DNA of 64,000 bases, from NCBI GenBank assembly GCA_028285755.1, contig JANQOQ010000014.1, forward strand, positions 1 through 64,000. Reading direction: 5' to 3'. The notes beneath the pieces are model-generated. The model was not told the DNA's origin, ran no database searches, and worked only from the letters and a program-made list of their open reading frames with translations. This document shows positions 19,901-28,114 of this stretch, in pieces; the first letter of the stretch is position 1; each line of letters starts with the position of its first letter. The stretch is from Puniceicoccaceae bacterium. Lineage in GTDB: Bacteria; Verrucomicrobiota; Verrucomicrobiia; Opitutales; JAFGAQ01. The position numbers were made by a program, and so were the translations under genes.

Positions 19901-20064
19901 CTGCGGGTACGGCTGCCGTGCACCGTTTTTATCACACGGCGAGCGGAACGCATTATTACACGATCAGCGAAGCGGAAAAGGATGAGCTCATTGCCACGCG
20001 CTCTCCTGAGGATATGCGTTATGAAGGGGTAGCGTGGTGGGCATTTGGGCCTGAGGGGATCTAA
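16903..20064 (+). CDS. Secreted GH9-like (cellulase fold) enzyme with CelD-N and DUF5648 domains
   Basis: Signal peptide MYRYYKYFLVYGVLLNAVLLSA. An Ig-like CelD_N domain is at about 155-265 (VRVNLVGYPVVGVKIAYLSHW to GEYRVVIEGIGSSFPFEI). The six-hairpin catalytic domain follows at 285-790 with GYYHDAGDWDGY near residue 350 (catalytic-base aspartates) and NGLPDLLDEAGW. The usual GH9 histidine motif near the end is not seen, and the acid glutamate may be the one in GGEYTVHQQNN. The last ~150 residues are a DUF5648-type repeat (FYHTASGTHYYTISEAEKDEL). At 1053 aa it is long. Inverting beta-glucanase or glucomannanase activity is likely; exact substrate uncertain. Confidence 0.85.
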   Translation: MYRYYKYFLVYGVLLNAVLLSAADLIRVLPVTGKILMLEVKDGHIDAWGIGEDQTANRVYSNPVDLVKALDVGSYSISSTDDPAYVNGVTPIFSGRKSKALDYNDPYVEVQYVMGHHIYLELADAMQPGKTYRLDCAGLFDNREVVEWVFDASQLRSETVRVNLVGYPVVGVKIAYLSHWLGDFEGSVHTKGGLSLDDKQDAAFQVVNVATGEVAHSGTIELRMRKTTQETTSDDFGPEYNFSHADVWQADFSALQIPGEYRVVIEGIGSSFPFEISDESTREPFYYAMRGLYSQRQGIVKEIEPGQVLPRDHHPDDKVWRWDSDWPGGEDVSEFDVNSPRVRGIWGYYHDAGDWDGYVHHAKTPIPLLLLFDLAPDRFGDGEVANRYKLHEDDEEWIEEGTNGLPDLLDEAGWLIHYYRRARSVLINEYGGTGGVPGYVGRDAIDGSGIVAWTDAREWYLSAENVEQTYWYAGLAAWYAQCLNEFHQLENTGSHPDSAGWIAEALAAWQWAEARGTASDDERRVRGFAAANIYRINGDVAFQTIAKDTIEWEPTKNHGEWSNPTEYDTTISIFSMLSDDHNGLDTELRQLCKDEVVRKALDTKVENIEANAFRMEIERNQFMQLGAINTPRVSLIAMAHHLTGDSRYLEAIQHAVSYVLGGNQVNTAYLSGLGERSDQSIFNPNGWLTNDFNSMVYSSEPFIGLTSYFGATSYWFTGSVHAEYFSRTAAHPQARDFPDEWPGAESNFHNRYSIQGGEYTVHQQNNYMILATGYVKAMSTAAKTAYEPNARPLVVLDLQERQAFPRSGCELSVVASADVRTVRYYYDWHFIGESNDAQSRFKVNWVPMAGVPDEVLITAVGVDDRGKLTRPSAAAERTIVLSGDADCEPVSDLPAASNEPYAFTPLYALQRIDNAGFFFTIDEAEKNALLNQSPAVYQDLGISQQVISNATQAAKPVYRLDASTNVAYYLIRFAELHSVLSQSSEFQYGGVPFYALAEEAAGTAAVHRFYHTASGTHYYTISEAEKDELIATRSPEDMRYEGVAWWAFGPEGI

Positions 20065-20158
20065 CGCTTTTTTGAGAAAAGTTTAGTGCTACGGCCTAAA
20101 TGGTTGTGTCTTTAAGGATAAGTACTCAGTATTTAGATTTTAAAACCCCATTTTATAT

Positions 20159-21826
20159 ATGAAACTAAAATTAATACCCCTCATTCTGATATTTTCATTA
20201 TTGTCCTTTAATAGCTATGGAGCGGAAGAAGCGCATGAGTATGATATTGTCGTGTATGGCGGAACTTCTGCGGGTATAGCGGCTGCGATCCAGGCCTCGC
20301 GGATGGATCGATCGGTGGTGTTGATCGAGCCAACCAATCGCCTGGGTGGCTTAACGACAGGGGGACTTGGGCAAACGGATATAGGTAATAAGCAGGTAAT
20401 CGGGGGTATTTCCCGTGAGTTTTACCAGGGTATCCGCAACTATTACGACAACCCCGCGAATTGGCGATGGCAGAAGCGTGAAGAGTATCGGGATGGCGGG
20501 CAGACCCGCACGGATGCGCATGAAGATGCCATGTGGACCTTTGAGCCTTCTGCGGCGATGGTGGTATATGCGAATATGATGGCTGAGGAGGAAATAGTCG
20601 TTGAGTATGCGCAGCGTCTGAACCGGGAAGGCGGGGTTAAAATGAAAAACGGGCGCATCGTTTCGATCGAGATGGAGAGTGGCGAAGTTTATACGGGTGA
20701 AGTATTTATAGATGCAACCTATGAGGGAGATTTATTGGCTGCCGCAGATGTGAGCTACACGGTTGGACGTGAAGCAAACAGCCAGTATGGTGAAAATCTG
20801 AATGGGGTGCAGGACAATGTGACGGCAGAATCGTTGATAGGAACGGTCTCTCGTAATGGGCGTAATCACAATTTCGTGGATGGTGTTGACCCCTATGTAG
20901 TGCCGGGAGATCCGAGTAGTGGGGTACTGCCTTTTATTGATGTCGATGGGCCTGGTGAAAGTGGCTCCGGTGATAAGCGGGTACAGGCCTATTGTTTCCG
21001 CATGACTTTGACGGACCATCCTGAGAATCGCATCCCCTTTCGTAAACCTGAGGGCTACAATGAACTGGAGTATGAGCTGCTATTTCGCAACTACGAGGCC
21101 GGGTTTGACGGGTTTCCCTGGATCCATTCGAAGATGCCGAACCGTAAAACGGATACCAACAATCGTACAGGATTTTCCACGGACTTTATCGGGGGTAATT
21201 ATGATTACCCGGAGGCCAGCTATGAGGAGCGCGAAAAGATCGTGCAACGGCACCGGGAGTATCAGCAGGGGCTCATGTGGTCACTTGCCTATCATCCACG
21301 AGTTCCTGAGAAGATTCGTAATGAAGTATCGCGCTGGGGCACTTGTAAGGATGAATACGATACCGAGGATGGTTGGCAGAATCAGCTCTACATTCGTGAG
21401 GCCCGGCGCATGGTGAGTGATTTTGTGATGACTCAACACCATTGTGAGCACCTGGAGACTGTGGAAGATTCGGTGGGTATGGCGGCGTATGGTATGGATT
21501 CGCACAATACGCAGCGCTACATTACCCCCGAGGGCTGGGTGAAGAATGAGGGTAATGTGGAGTGCAAGGTGGCGGGCCCTTACCCGATTAGTTACAAGTC
21601 GATACGACCCAAGGCTGAGGAATGCACTAACCTGCTGGTGCCCGTGTGTGTGAGTGCGACGCATATTGCGTTTGGGTCTATTCGCATGGAGCCGGTGTTT
21701 ATGGTGCTCGGGCAGAGTGCGGCGACTGCTGCAAGCCTCGCGATCGAGCATAGCAAGACAGTGCAGGAGGTGGATTATTCTGAATTGAGAGAGATTTTAT
21801 TAGCGGATAAACAGATCCTGAATTAA
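20159..21826 (+). CDS. Secreted FAD-dependent oxidoreductase (FAD_oxidored family)
   Basis: Signal peptide [22 protein letters not shown], then a classic dinucleotide fold: [22 protein letters not shown], with the acidic end of strand 2 at [21 protein letters not shown]-terminal segment [51 protein letters not shown] is typical of this family, which is often annotated as xanthan-lyase-associated. 555 aa. Substrate is probably a sugar or uronate, oxidised in the periplasm. It lies 95 bases after the GH9-like gene, same strand. Confidence 0.85.
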   Translation: MKLKLIPLILIFSLLSFNSYGAEEAHEYDIVVYGGTSAGIAAAIQASRMDRSVVLIEPTNRLGGLTTGGLGQTDIGNKQVIGGISREFYQGIRNYYDNPANWRWQKREEYRDGGQTRTDAHEDAMWTFEPSAAMVVYANMMAEEEIVVEYAQRLNREGGVKMKNGRIVSIEMESGEVYTGEVFIDATYEGDLLAAADVSYTVGREANSQYGENLNGVQDNVTAESLIGTVSRNGRNHNFVDGVDPYVVPGDPSSGVLPFIDVDGPGESGSGDKRVQAYCFRMTLTDHPENRIPFRKPEGYNELEYELLFRNYEAGFDGFPWIHSKMPNRKTDTNNRTGFSTDFIGGNYDYPEASYEEREKIVQRHREYQQGLMWSLAYHPRVPEKIRNEVSRWGTCKDEYDTEDGWQNQLYIREARRMVSDFVMTQHHCEHLETVEDSVGMAAYGMDSHNTQRYITPEGWVKNEGNVECKVAGPYPISYKSIRPKAEECTNLLVPVCVSATHIAFGSIRMEPVFMVLGQSAATAASLAIEHSKTVQEVDYSELREILLADKQILN

Positions 21827-21872
21827 ACGCTTAGGGCTTGTTAAGAGCGGTCGGTTCGTTTAGACTCATGGA

Positions 21873-23219
21873 ATGATCCGACTTATTTTCCCTTGTATAC
21901 TTATCGTTGTACCCACTGCGGTTCTTTGGGCGAAGCCAATCCCCCAAGATCAGGAGCTTGTTTATCAAACACTCTCTGGCTCAGACTCATACATTGAAAT
22001 ATCGCGTACGGAGTATGCAGAACGTCTAAGAGGTTTTTGGCTGGCACAGTGCATTGCAAACTGGACGGGGCTGCGAACCGAGGCCCAGAGGCGGGTTGCT
22101 CCTTTTTTTACCGATGAAGACTGGGATCAGCCGTCGGCCAGGAACTGGAGAAAAGATCCGCCGGAGCCGGTAATGATCGAGTATGTGCTTGTGCCGGATG
22201 GTGAAGTATGGGGTGCGGATGATGATACCGATATTGAGTATATCTATCAAAGCCTGATGGATGAGCATAATGTCAGTGTGTTGAAGCCGAATCATATAAG
22301 GGAAGGCTGGCTCAAGCATATCAAGCATGAGGAGGAGAATTATCTTTGGGTATCCAATGAGCGTGCTTTAAATTTAATGATAGAGGGTTTTGCCCCTCCC
22401 GCGACGAGTCTACCCATCAATAATCCGGATTATGATAAGATTGATGCGCAGCTGACGACTGAAATTTTTGGGCTGTTTGCGCCGGGGCGACCGGATATTG
22501 CGCTGAAGCTGGCGCACCTACCGATTCGCACAACGGCCTATCGTGATTCTGAGTGGATTGCTGAGTTTTATGTGATCATGCATTCGCTTGCAGCCGTAGT
22601 GGATGAGAATTTATCGCAGAAGGAGCAGGTTTTCTGGCTGGCTGAGCAGGCCCGTAAGCGATTGCCGGATGAATCCTACCCTGCTAAGATGTATGACCGT
22701 ATCTTTCAGGAATATAAGGATAACCCGGATAAAGATGACTGGGAATCGAGCCGCGATGCCCTATATCGTCGGCATACCGGGCAGACAGTCGATGGCTATA
22801 ATTATCGAAGCTGGTATGGGGCAGGGATTAATTTTGGGGCGAGCCTGGTGAGTCTCTTTTACGGCGAAGGGGACTTAAAACGTACCATTCGTATCGGGAG
22901 TCTGTGTGGCTGGGACTCGGATAACCCCACGGCGACCTGGGCCGGGTTGTTGGGATTTATGCTTGGGGGCGATGGCGTGCAGGCTGAGTTTCTGGAGGTG
23001 AAGCTATCCAATGAATACTGGATCGGAAGGACGCGTGTAGGCTTTCCGGACCGAACGCCTGGTCTTGAAGGAGACGATACTTTTACGCTCATGGCGGAGC
23101 GGGGTGTACACGTGTTGGATCGTGTGGTGCTGGAAGAAATGGGTGGTGGGGTTGATTTAGAGGCTGGTGTGCTTCAAATCCCTTTTATGCAAGGTGAGAT
23201 TGTGCGGGCTGAATATTAA
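21873..23219 (+). CDS. Secreted ADP-ribosylglycohydrolase-family protein
   Basis: ADP-ribosylglycohydrolase (DraG/ARH) fold: RLRGFWLAQCIANWTGLRTE at the N-terminus, metal-binding GADDDTDIEY near residue 112, and the late GSLCGWDSDNPTATWAGLLGFMLG, where the canonical GGDTD is replaced by GWDSDN. A signal peptide (MIRLIFPCILIVVPTAVLWA) places it outside the cytoplasm, where ADP-ribosylated proteins are unexpected. Together with its place at the end of a glycan operon this suggests an N- or O-glycosidase acting on sugars. The binuclear metal ligands appear mostly kept. 448 aa. Confidence 0.82.
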   Translation: MIRLIFPCILIVVPTAVLWAKPIPQDQELVYQTLSGSDSYIEISRTEYAERLRGFWLAQCIANWTGLRTEAQRRVAPFFTDEDWDQPSARNWRKDPPEPVMIEYVLVPDGEVWGADDDTDIEYIYQSLMDEHNVSVLKPNHIREGWLKHIKHEEENYLWVSNERALNLMIEGFAPPATSLPINNPDYDKIDAQLTTEIFGLFAPGRPDIALKLAHLPIRTTAYRDSEWIAEFYVIMHSLAAVVDENLSQKEQVFWLAEQARKRLPDESYPAKMYDRIFQEYKDNPDKDDWESSRDALYRRHTGQTVDGYNYRSWYGAGINFGASLVSLFYGEGDLKRTIRIGSLCGWDSDNPTATWAGLLGFMLGGDGVQAEFLEVKLSNEYWIGRTRVGFPDRTPGLEGDDTFTLMAERGVHVLDRVVLEEMGGGVDLEAGVLQIPFMQGEIVRAEY

Positions 23220-23299
23220 GGAATTCCTATACCTAGATCGGTGATCTTTCGTGTATGTAGATATATCCTTCGGAAATCACTAATATCGCATTGACGAAA

Positions 23300-23314
23300 T
23301 GAAAGTTACTTTCA
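23300..23314. promoter_or_regulatory. Zur operator upstream of the COG0523 gene
   Basis: TGAAAGTTACTTTCA is a perfect 7-1-7 palindrome ending 13 bases before ATG 23328. TTGACG at 23291-23296 could be the -35 element, placing the palindrome between -35 and -10. A near-identical palindrome lies at 25028-25042 beside the Fur-family gene, which supports autoregulated Zur control. The assignment to Zur is inference from context. Confidence 0.8.
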
Positions 23315-23327
23315 CTTATTCTATTAT

Positions 23328-24566
23328 ATGCCAACCCGTAAACCCAAACTCCCTGTAACCGTTCTATCTGGTTTTCTCGGAGCCGGAAAAACCACAGTCC
23401 TCAATCACATTCTCAACAATCGTGAAGGACTTAAGGTTGCGGTCATCGTCAATGATATGAGCGAAGTCAACATTGACGCCCGTCTGGTAGCGGATGGTGG
23501 TGCAGAATTGAGGCGCAAGGAAGAAAGGCTTGTTGAGATGAGCAACGGATGTATTTGCTGCACGTTGCGTGATGATCTACTCGAAGAGGTGAGAAGACTC
23601 GCATTTGAGGGGCGATTTGACTACCTGTTGATTGAGTCCACTGGGGTTTCTGAACCCATGCCAGTCGCTGAAACGTTCTATTTTCGTGATGAAGCCGGGT
23701 TTTGCCTGGATGATATATCCAGTCTCGACACGATGGTAACCGTCGTAGATGCGGCAAACTTTGAAAGTGATTTTGGCACTCCAGAGAAACTGCGGGACCG
23801 CGGTCAGGAAGTGGGACCTGAAGACGAGCGCAGTATTGTTGATCTGCTCGTCGATCAAATCGAGTTTGCCGATGTAATTGTGCTGAACAAAGTGGACGCC
23901 GTCGATGCGGAAGCGCGTGCACGGATTATCTCTGGTATTAAGGCGATCAACAGCCGTGCTGAACTTATTGAGTCCAGCTATGGAAAAATTGAACCCCGCG
24001 ATATCCTCAACACCGGACGCTTTGACATCAATTCTGCTGAGCAAATGCCCGACTGGCTTAAGCTCATTCATGATGAACCTGTTTCTGAAACGGAGGAATA
24101 CGGTATCAGCCATTTCGTCTATCGGGCGCGCCGTCCTTTTCATCCAGATCGTTTACGGAAATGGATGGCACAAGATTGGCCGGGGGTGATTCGCTCTAAA
24201 GGGTTCTTCTGGCTGGCTACGCGGATGGACTTTGTGGGGTTATGGTCTCGTGCAGGGGCGAAATCCGATGTACGACCGGTTGGCAAATGGTTTGCCGCTG
24301 TTCCTCGTGAGTATTGGCCGGATGACGAAGAGCAAATCACTACTGTTCTCATGAATTGGAAAGAGCCTTATGGAGATCGTCGCCAGGAGATCGTTTTAAT
24401 TGGATTTGTTGAGCAGATGGATGAAGCTTTTCTTCGAAGTTGCTTCGATGCCTGTCTTTTGACGGATGCCGAAATGCTCGAAGATGAATCTGACTGGGAG
24501 ATATTCAAAGATCCATTTCCAGCGTGGGTAAGCGACGCATCCCCGATAGCTGCGGAACTCGATTAG
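23328..24566 (+). CDS. COG0523 GTPase, putative zinc metallochaperone (ZigA/YjiA type)
   Basis: G3E-family GTPase thought to deliver zinc to client enzymes when zinc is scarce. Walker [10 protein letters not shown] at residues 15-23, the diagnostic metal motif C75-x-C77-C78 ([12 protein letters not shown]), [15 protein letters not shown], and NKVD for guanine specificity. The C-terminal CobW_C domain occupies the last ~110 residues ([15 protein letters not shown]). It lacks the His-rich loop of its paralogue at 26598. Preceded by a perfect palindromic operator and followed convergently by the Zur-type gene 15 bases away. Confidence 0.93.
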   Translation: MPTRKPKLPVTVLSGFLGAGKTTVLNHILNNREGLKVAVIVNDMSEVNIDARLVADGGAELRRKEERLVEMSNGCICCTLRDDLLEEVRRLAFEGRFDYLLIESTGVSEPMPVAETFYFRDEAGFCLDDISSLDTMVTVVDAANFESDFGTPEKLRDRGQEVGPEDERSIVDLLVDQIEFADVIVLNKVDAVDAEARARIISGIKAINSRAELIESSYGKIEPRDILNTGRFDINSAEQMPDWLKLIHDEPVSETEEYGISHFVYRARRPFHPDRLRKWMAQDWPGVIRSKGFFWLATRMDFVGLWSRAGAKSDVRPVGKWFAAVPREYWPDDEEQITTVLMNWKEPYGDRRQEIVLIGFVEQMDEAFLRSCFDACLLTDAEMLEDESDWEIFKDPFPAWVSDASPIAAELD

Positions 24567-24581
24567 TTTATTTAGCTATAC

Positions 24582-25019
24582 CTACGATTCAGTGGGTCTA
24601 CAATCTTCGCACAACCCATATACTTCCATTAAATGGGTGATTTCAGAAAACCCGAGTTTCTGCGCTTGCTCTTCCAACTCCTTCGCTAAACAAAGATCGA
24701 TGCGCTCTGTCTGATGGCATTCCCGACAAACGAAGTGGTGGTGGTGATCATGGGGTTCGGTGATCTCGAAGAGACACCCGCTGTCCTCTAAAGGTATCTT
24801 TTGGATGATTCCGATGCTGCCAAAGGCTTCCAGAGTACGATAAACCGTGACCAGATCACTTTCGGGAAGACCTGCACGGTCTCGCAAATCCGCTGCGGAA
24901 ATAGGACGATCTATTGTGATCAGCGCTCCCAGGAGTCGTTCCCGCTTTTTAGTCATGCGTAAAGAACTCTCTTCAATGGATTTGATAATGCGTTGAAAAA
25001 TTTCTTTATCGCGTTTCAT
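24582..25019 (-). CDS. zur: Fur-family repressor, probable Zur
   Basis: Zinc-responsive repressor of the surrounding locus. Winged helix at about residues 15-80 (RMTKKRERLLGALI, DLVTVYRTLEAFG recognition helix). The dimerisation domain has the HDHHHHFVC metal segment and two CxxC pairs (CRECH and CEDC). The frame is open to 25073, but ATG 25019 is preferred because the matching operator (25028-25042) then lies just upstream rather than inside the gene. 145 aa. Divergent from hisI and convergent with a COG0523 gene, which makes Zur far more likely than Fur or PerR. The symbol is assigned from context. Confidence 0.88.
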   Translation of the reverse strand: MKRDKEIFQRIIKSIEESSLRMTKKRERLLGALITIDRPISAADLRDRAGLPESDLVTVYRTLEAFGSIGIIQKIPLEDSGCLFEITEPHDHHHHFVCRECHQTERIDLCLAKELEEQAQKLGFSEITHLMEVYGLCEDCRPTES

Positions 25020-25027
25020 GCTTTTTT

Positions 25028-25042
25028 TGAAAGTCGCTTTCA
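25028..25042. promoter_or_regulatory. Zur operator in the divergent zur-hisI region
   Basis: TGAAAGTCGCTTTCA is a 6-3-6 palindrome differing from the 23300 box only in its centre. It ends eight bases from the zur ATG and could control both divergent genes. Next to it, AACTTGCT (25046-25053) and AGCAAGTT (25069-25076) form a second 8-bp inverted repeat with a 15-nt spacer, close to the hisI start. Confidence 0.75.
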
Positions 25043-25084
25043 TTAAACTTGCTATGAAAAGTGAAAGCAGCAAGTTAAAAAGGT

Positions 25085-25588
25085 ATGAGTCTAGAAAATC
25101 CAGGAACTCTTTTTTCTAAACGAGAAAGTGTCGAACAGGTCGAAGAAGGCAATCAATTAGCCCCTAAATTTGACCAACAGGGCGTTATTCCTTGTGTAAC
25201 GATGCATGCCCAAAGCCGTGAGGTCTTGATGTTTGCATTCATGAACCCCGAGGCCCTTGCGCTGACGATAGAAACAGGGTTGGCGCACTATTGGTCACGT
25301 TCCCGACAAAAGCTGTGGAAGAAGGGGGAAAGCTCCGGTATGTTTCAACATGTCAAGCGGATGCTCATCGATGACGATCAGGATTGCGTCGTTATTGAAG
25401 TCGAGTTGACCGAGCCGAAGCAAGGAGGACAGGAAGCGTCTTGCCATGTTGGCTATCGTTCATGCTTTTACCGCCAGGTGCCCATTGGCAAATCTGAAGG
25501 GCCTGTTGGTCTCCGCTTTATTGAGGATTCTAAGGCCTTCGATCCAAAGGCCGTTTACGGAGATACTCCCAATCCGACCCAGCTATAA
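25085..25588 (+). CDS. hisI: HisI-type phosphoribosyl-AMP cyclohydrolase, zinc-site variant
   Basis: Hydrolyses phosphoribosyl-AMP in histidine synthesis. The family core is clear: VTMHAQSREVLMFAFMNPEAL, LAHYWSRSRQKLWKKGESSG, and CHVGYRSCFYR. In ordinary HisI the Asp-Cys-Asp-x-Asp motif supplies one zinc ligand. Here it is D96-D97-D98-Q99-D100, so that cysteine is lost while C120 and C127 remain. An unusual ~25-residue N-terminal extension precedes the domain. Location beside zur, COG0523 and folE2 genes marks it as the zinc-starvation paralogue rather than the housekeeping copy. It is monofunctional, without HisE. Confidence 0.88.
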   Translation: MSLENPGTLFSKRESVEQVEEGNQLAPKFDQQGVIPCVTMHAQSREVLMFAFMNPEALALTIETGLAHYWSRSRQKLWKKGESSGMFQHVKRMLIDDDQDCVVIEVELTEPKQGGQEASCHVGYRSCFYRQVPIGKSEGPVGLRFIEDSKAFDPKAVYGDTPNPTQL

Positions 25589-25641
25589 GATCAATCCTCA
25601 CATACCCCCGAATCCATAATCATACTGAGAATGCAGAGAGC

Positions 25642-25734
25642 ATGGCTAAGATTCACAAAGAAGAAACCATCGATTCTCGGGCGTACTGGAAGTATGCTCT
25701 AGCAGAATATGCCAACTGCCAAAATCAAGCATGA
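25642..25734 (+). CDS. 30-residue ORF overlapping the folE2 start (ATGA)
   Basis: ATG 25642 opens a 30-codon frame, MAKIHKEETI then DSRAYWKYAL and AEYANCQNQA, whose stop TGA overlaps the folE2 ATG by the ATGA arrangement seen in translational coupling. A purine-rich CAGAGAG precedes it. It could be a leader peptide coupling translation into folE2, or chance. No homology recognised. Confidence 0.4.
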   Translation: MAKIHKEETIDSRAYWKYALAEYANCQNQA

Positions 25735-26567
25735 GCGAATTACCATTACCATCTGAAGCCGTACGCGTGCAGGCCGATCCGCAGTCCAACCAAGACCAGC
25801 GCGGTGTCCCGCTTGAACAGGTGGGCATCAGTCGGGTTCGTTACCCTGTCATTGTTGCGGGATGGGAGACGGATCCCAGTCAGCAACGGGAAGTGGAAGG
25901 CATTTTTGACCTAGCCGTTTCTCTTGCCGCCGAGAAGCGAGGTATTCATATGAGTCGCCTCATTGAATCCTTGCACCGCTGGAAGGAACCACTCAGCCTG
26001 TCCTCCTTGCAGAGTTTCCTTGGGGATATACGGCGACAGCAAGTAGCTACTGACGCTTCTATGCGCTGTGCCTTCACCTGGTTTGTCAGCCGCCCAGCGC
26101 CTCAGACCGCTCTTCCGGCTTGGCAGGGAATCGAAACTCGATGGCACGCCGCCCAAAATGCCCATGACGGCAGCAGTGGCTACACACTGCGCATTCCAGT
26201 AACGAACCTGTGTCCGTGCAGCCGTGACATCAGTGACTATGGCGCTCACAGCCAGCGCGGTTGGATTACTGTGAAAATCGAGTTTCAGCGAAACTCCTGC
26301 ATCGTACCCCCGGAAGAGGTCTTTGAAAAGCTCCAGCATGCTGGGAGCGCCGCCATCTATCCACTCCTCAAACGGCCCGATGAGCGTTACGTCACCATGA
26401 AGGCCTACGATCAACCCGTCTTTGTTGAGGATGCTGCCCGCCGGGCGGCCCTCTTATTGCATGAGGATTCGCGAATTTCCGACTTCCGAATTGAAGTGCG
26501 TAATGAAGAAAGCATCCACACGCATGATGCTATCGCTGTTGTAACTTCCAAGCACTTGCTTGAATGA
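25731..26567 (+). CDS. folE2: GTP cyclohydrolase IB (FolE2)
   Basis: Converts GTP to dihydroneopterin triphosphate for folate synthesis. Unlike zinc-dependent FolE it works with other metals and typically takes over at low zinc. N-terminal VGISRVRYPVIV, TNLCPCSRDISDYGAHSQRG with the catalytic/metal cysteine, and the late SIHTHDAIAV segment are diagnostic. 278 aa, full length. It follows hisI by 143 bases on the same strand, with a 30-codon ORF in between, and converges on the second COG0523 gene. Expected to be under the zur-hisI operator. Confidence 0.93.
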   Translation: MSELPLPSEAVRVQADPQSNQDQRGVPLEQVGISRVRYPVIVAGWETDPSQQREVEGIFDLAVSLAAEKRGIHMSRLIESLHRWKEPLSLSSLQSFLGDIRRQQVATDASMRCAFTWFVSRPAPQTALPAWQGIETRWHAAQNAHDGSSGYTLRIPVTNLCPCSRDISDYGAHSQRGWITVKIEFQRNSCIVPPEEVFEKLQHAGSAAIYPLLKRPDERYVTMKAYDQPVFVEDAARRAALLLHEDSRISDFRIEVRNEESIHTHDAIAVVTSKHLLE

Positions 26568-26597
26568 AAAAACGGCAAGGCCGATTACTGCTAAGAC

Positions 26598-27896
26598 CTA
26601 TGTGATCTCTTCATTCACGAAACAACCCTCCAGTGCATTCTTGATCTGATCGCGATCGAGGCCTATTCCGATAAATACTATTTCTTGTCTGCGGTCACCG
26701 TAAACGGGAAGCCACGAATCATGAACAACCTCGGAAACGTCACCCAAGTCTACTTCCCCACGTTCCACTCGGGTATGCAACCATTCTGAAAGATAATCCG
26801 CACGAAGCGTATTACCCGCTATCGACAAAACCCCCAAACGATGCGGTACACGCTCTGTCCAGTAAAACCCCTTTGCTCGAATGACACCTGGTAGGCCCGT
26901 TCGCAACACTTTTAAGAAACGAGACTCCACGAATGGTCGCCGTGCATTGAATATATAGGTTTCCAAACCGTAGTCTTTGTGATCATGGGGATGATTATGC
27001 TCTCCGTGATGATGGTGGTGATGGTCATGTCCGTGAGAGTGGATATGATGTAAGGAAGGCTCTATATCCTTACCTTCTCCGGGTTTCGGGAGTTTTTTTC
27101 GTTCCCCCTTATTTTGCTCCATTTCATGCCACCAGGCAGCCCCTTTCAGGGTTTTTTCGACACTAAAACGATGATCCTGCATTAGCCATTCTACGTCAAT
27201 ATCCCCGAAGCTGCATTGGCATATTTCTGCAGAATAGTTTAGTTTTCTCAGGTCGTTTTGTAAGTGTTCAAACGCTTCTTCTTCCAGTAAATCCACCTTA
27301 TTAAGCAGTAAGATATCCGCACATTCGATTTGATCCATAAGCAGCTCATGGAGGGGACGTCTCGGATCACTCTGGAGAAAGTGTTTTCTCCTTTCTGCCT
27401 CGGTATTTGAAGAAGATTCGAGGAACTGCTTAAAATTGCCGCCATCGACCACAGTTACCATGTTTGCAACTTTAACAAAGTCCACTCCTTTACATCCATG
27501 TATGTTTTCTGTGTATAAAGTTTCCAATATAGCTTCAGGCTCGGCGACACCCGTAGCTTCAATGAAAATATGCTGCGGATCGAATCGTTGCCACAATTCC
27601 AGGAGAGCGTCCAAAAGATCGGTTTGAATGGTGCAACAAATGCATCCCCCCTGCAATTCAATCATACCCGAAATTGCTCCATCAATCTGCTTAACCGCAC
27701 TCTTAATCAATGAAGCGTCGATATTCACCTCCCCGAGGTCATTGACAATGACTGCGGACTTCCGGGAATTCGGAGCAGAAAGTATCCTGTTGAGGACTGT
27801 CGTTTTTCCGGAGCCTAAAAACCCACTCAGAACCGTAAGTGGAATCTGCGAAATGGGTTTAGCTGAGGCATCGTGGTTCCAAGATAAAAAATCCAT
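26598..27896 (-). CDS. COG0523 GTPase with His-rich metal-binding loop
   Basis: Second zinc metallochaperone-type G3E GTPase. Walker A GFLGSGKTT at 25-33, the CxCC motif in GGCICCTIQTDLL, EATGVAEPEAI, NKVD, and a histidine-rich stretch around residues 283-303 (SHGHDHHHHHHGEHNHPHDH) that could buffer zinc. CobW_C domain follows (YIFNARRPFVESRF). The first COG0523 protein in the locus lacks this loop, so the two probably differ in metal loading or client. No operator palindrome like the other two was found upstream of 27896. Confidence 0.92.
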   Translation of the reverse strand: MDFLSWNHDASAKPISQIPLTVLSGFLGSGKTTVLNRILSAPNSRKSAVIVNDLGEVNIDASLIKSAVKQIDGAISGMIELQGGCICCTIQTDLLDALLELWQRFDPQHIFIEATGVAEPEAILETLYTENIHGCKGVDFVKVANMVTVVDGGNFKQFLESSSNTEAERRKHFLQSDPRRPLHELLMDQIECADILLLNKVDLLEEEAFEHLQNDLRKLNYSAEICQCSFGDIDVEWLMQDHRFSVEKTLKGAAWWHEMEQNKGERKKLPKPGEGKDIEPSLHHIHSHGHDHHHHHHGEHNHPHDHKDYGLETYIFNARRPFVESRFLKVLRTGLPGVIRAKGFYWTERVPHRLGVLSIAGNTLRADYLSEWLHTRVERGEVDLGDVSEVVHDSWLPVYGDRRQEIVFIGIGLDRDQIKNALEGCFVNEEIT

Positions 27897-28114
27897 ACCT
27901 AAAGGAGTGTATGGTTTATTAAGATCGTCAAAAGAATATATGGGTCTCTATGTCGAATAACTAAAACGGAAATAATAATGGTGTCCTAACCCCAGTTCCA
28001 AAGCAAAGGTCACTGCGTTTTTGTTCGTATCGGATTGCCTAATCCTTCTTGGATGAGGGAGGCAAATCACTCAGTAATTGCGAGCGTAGAGAGGAGGTTG
28101 AATCCTGTTTATGT

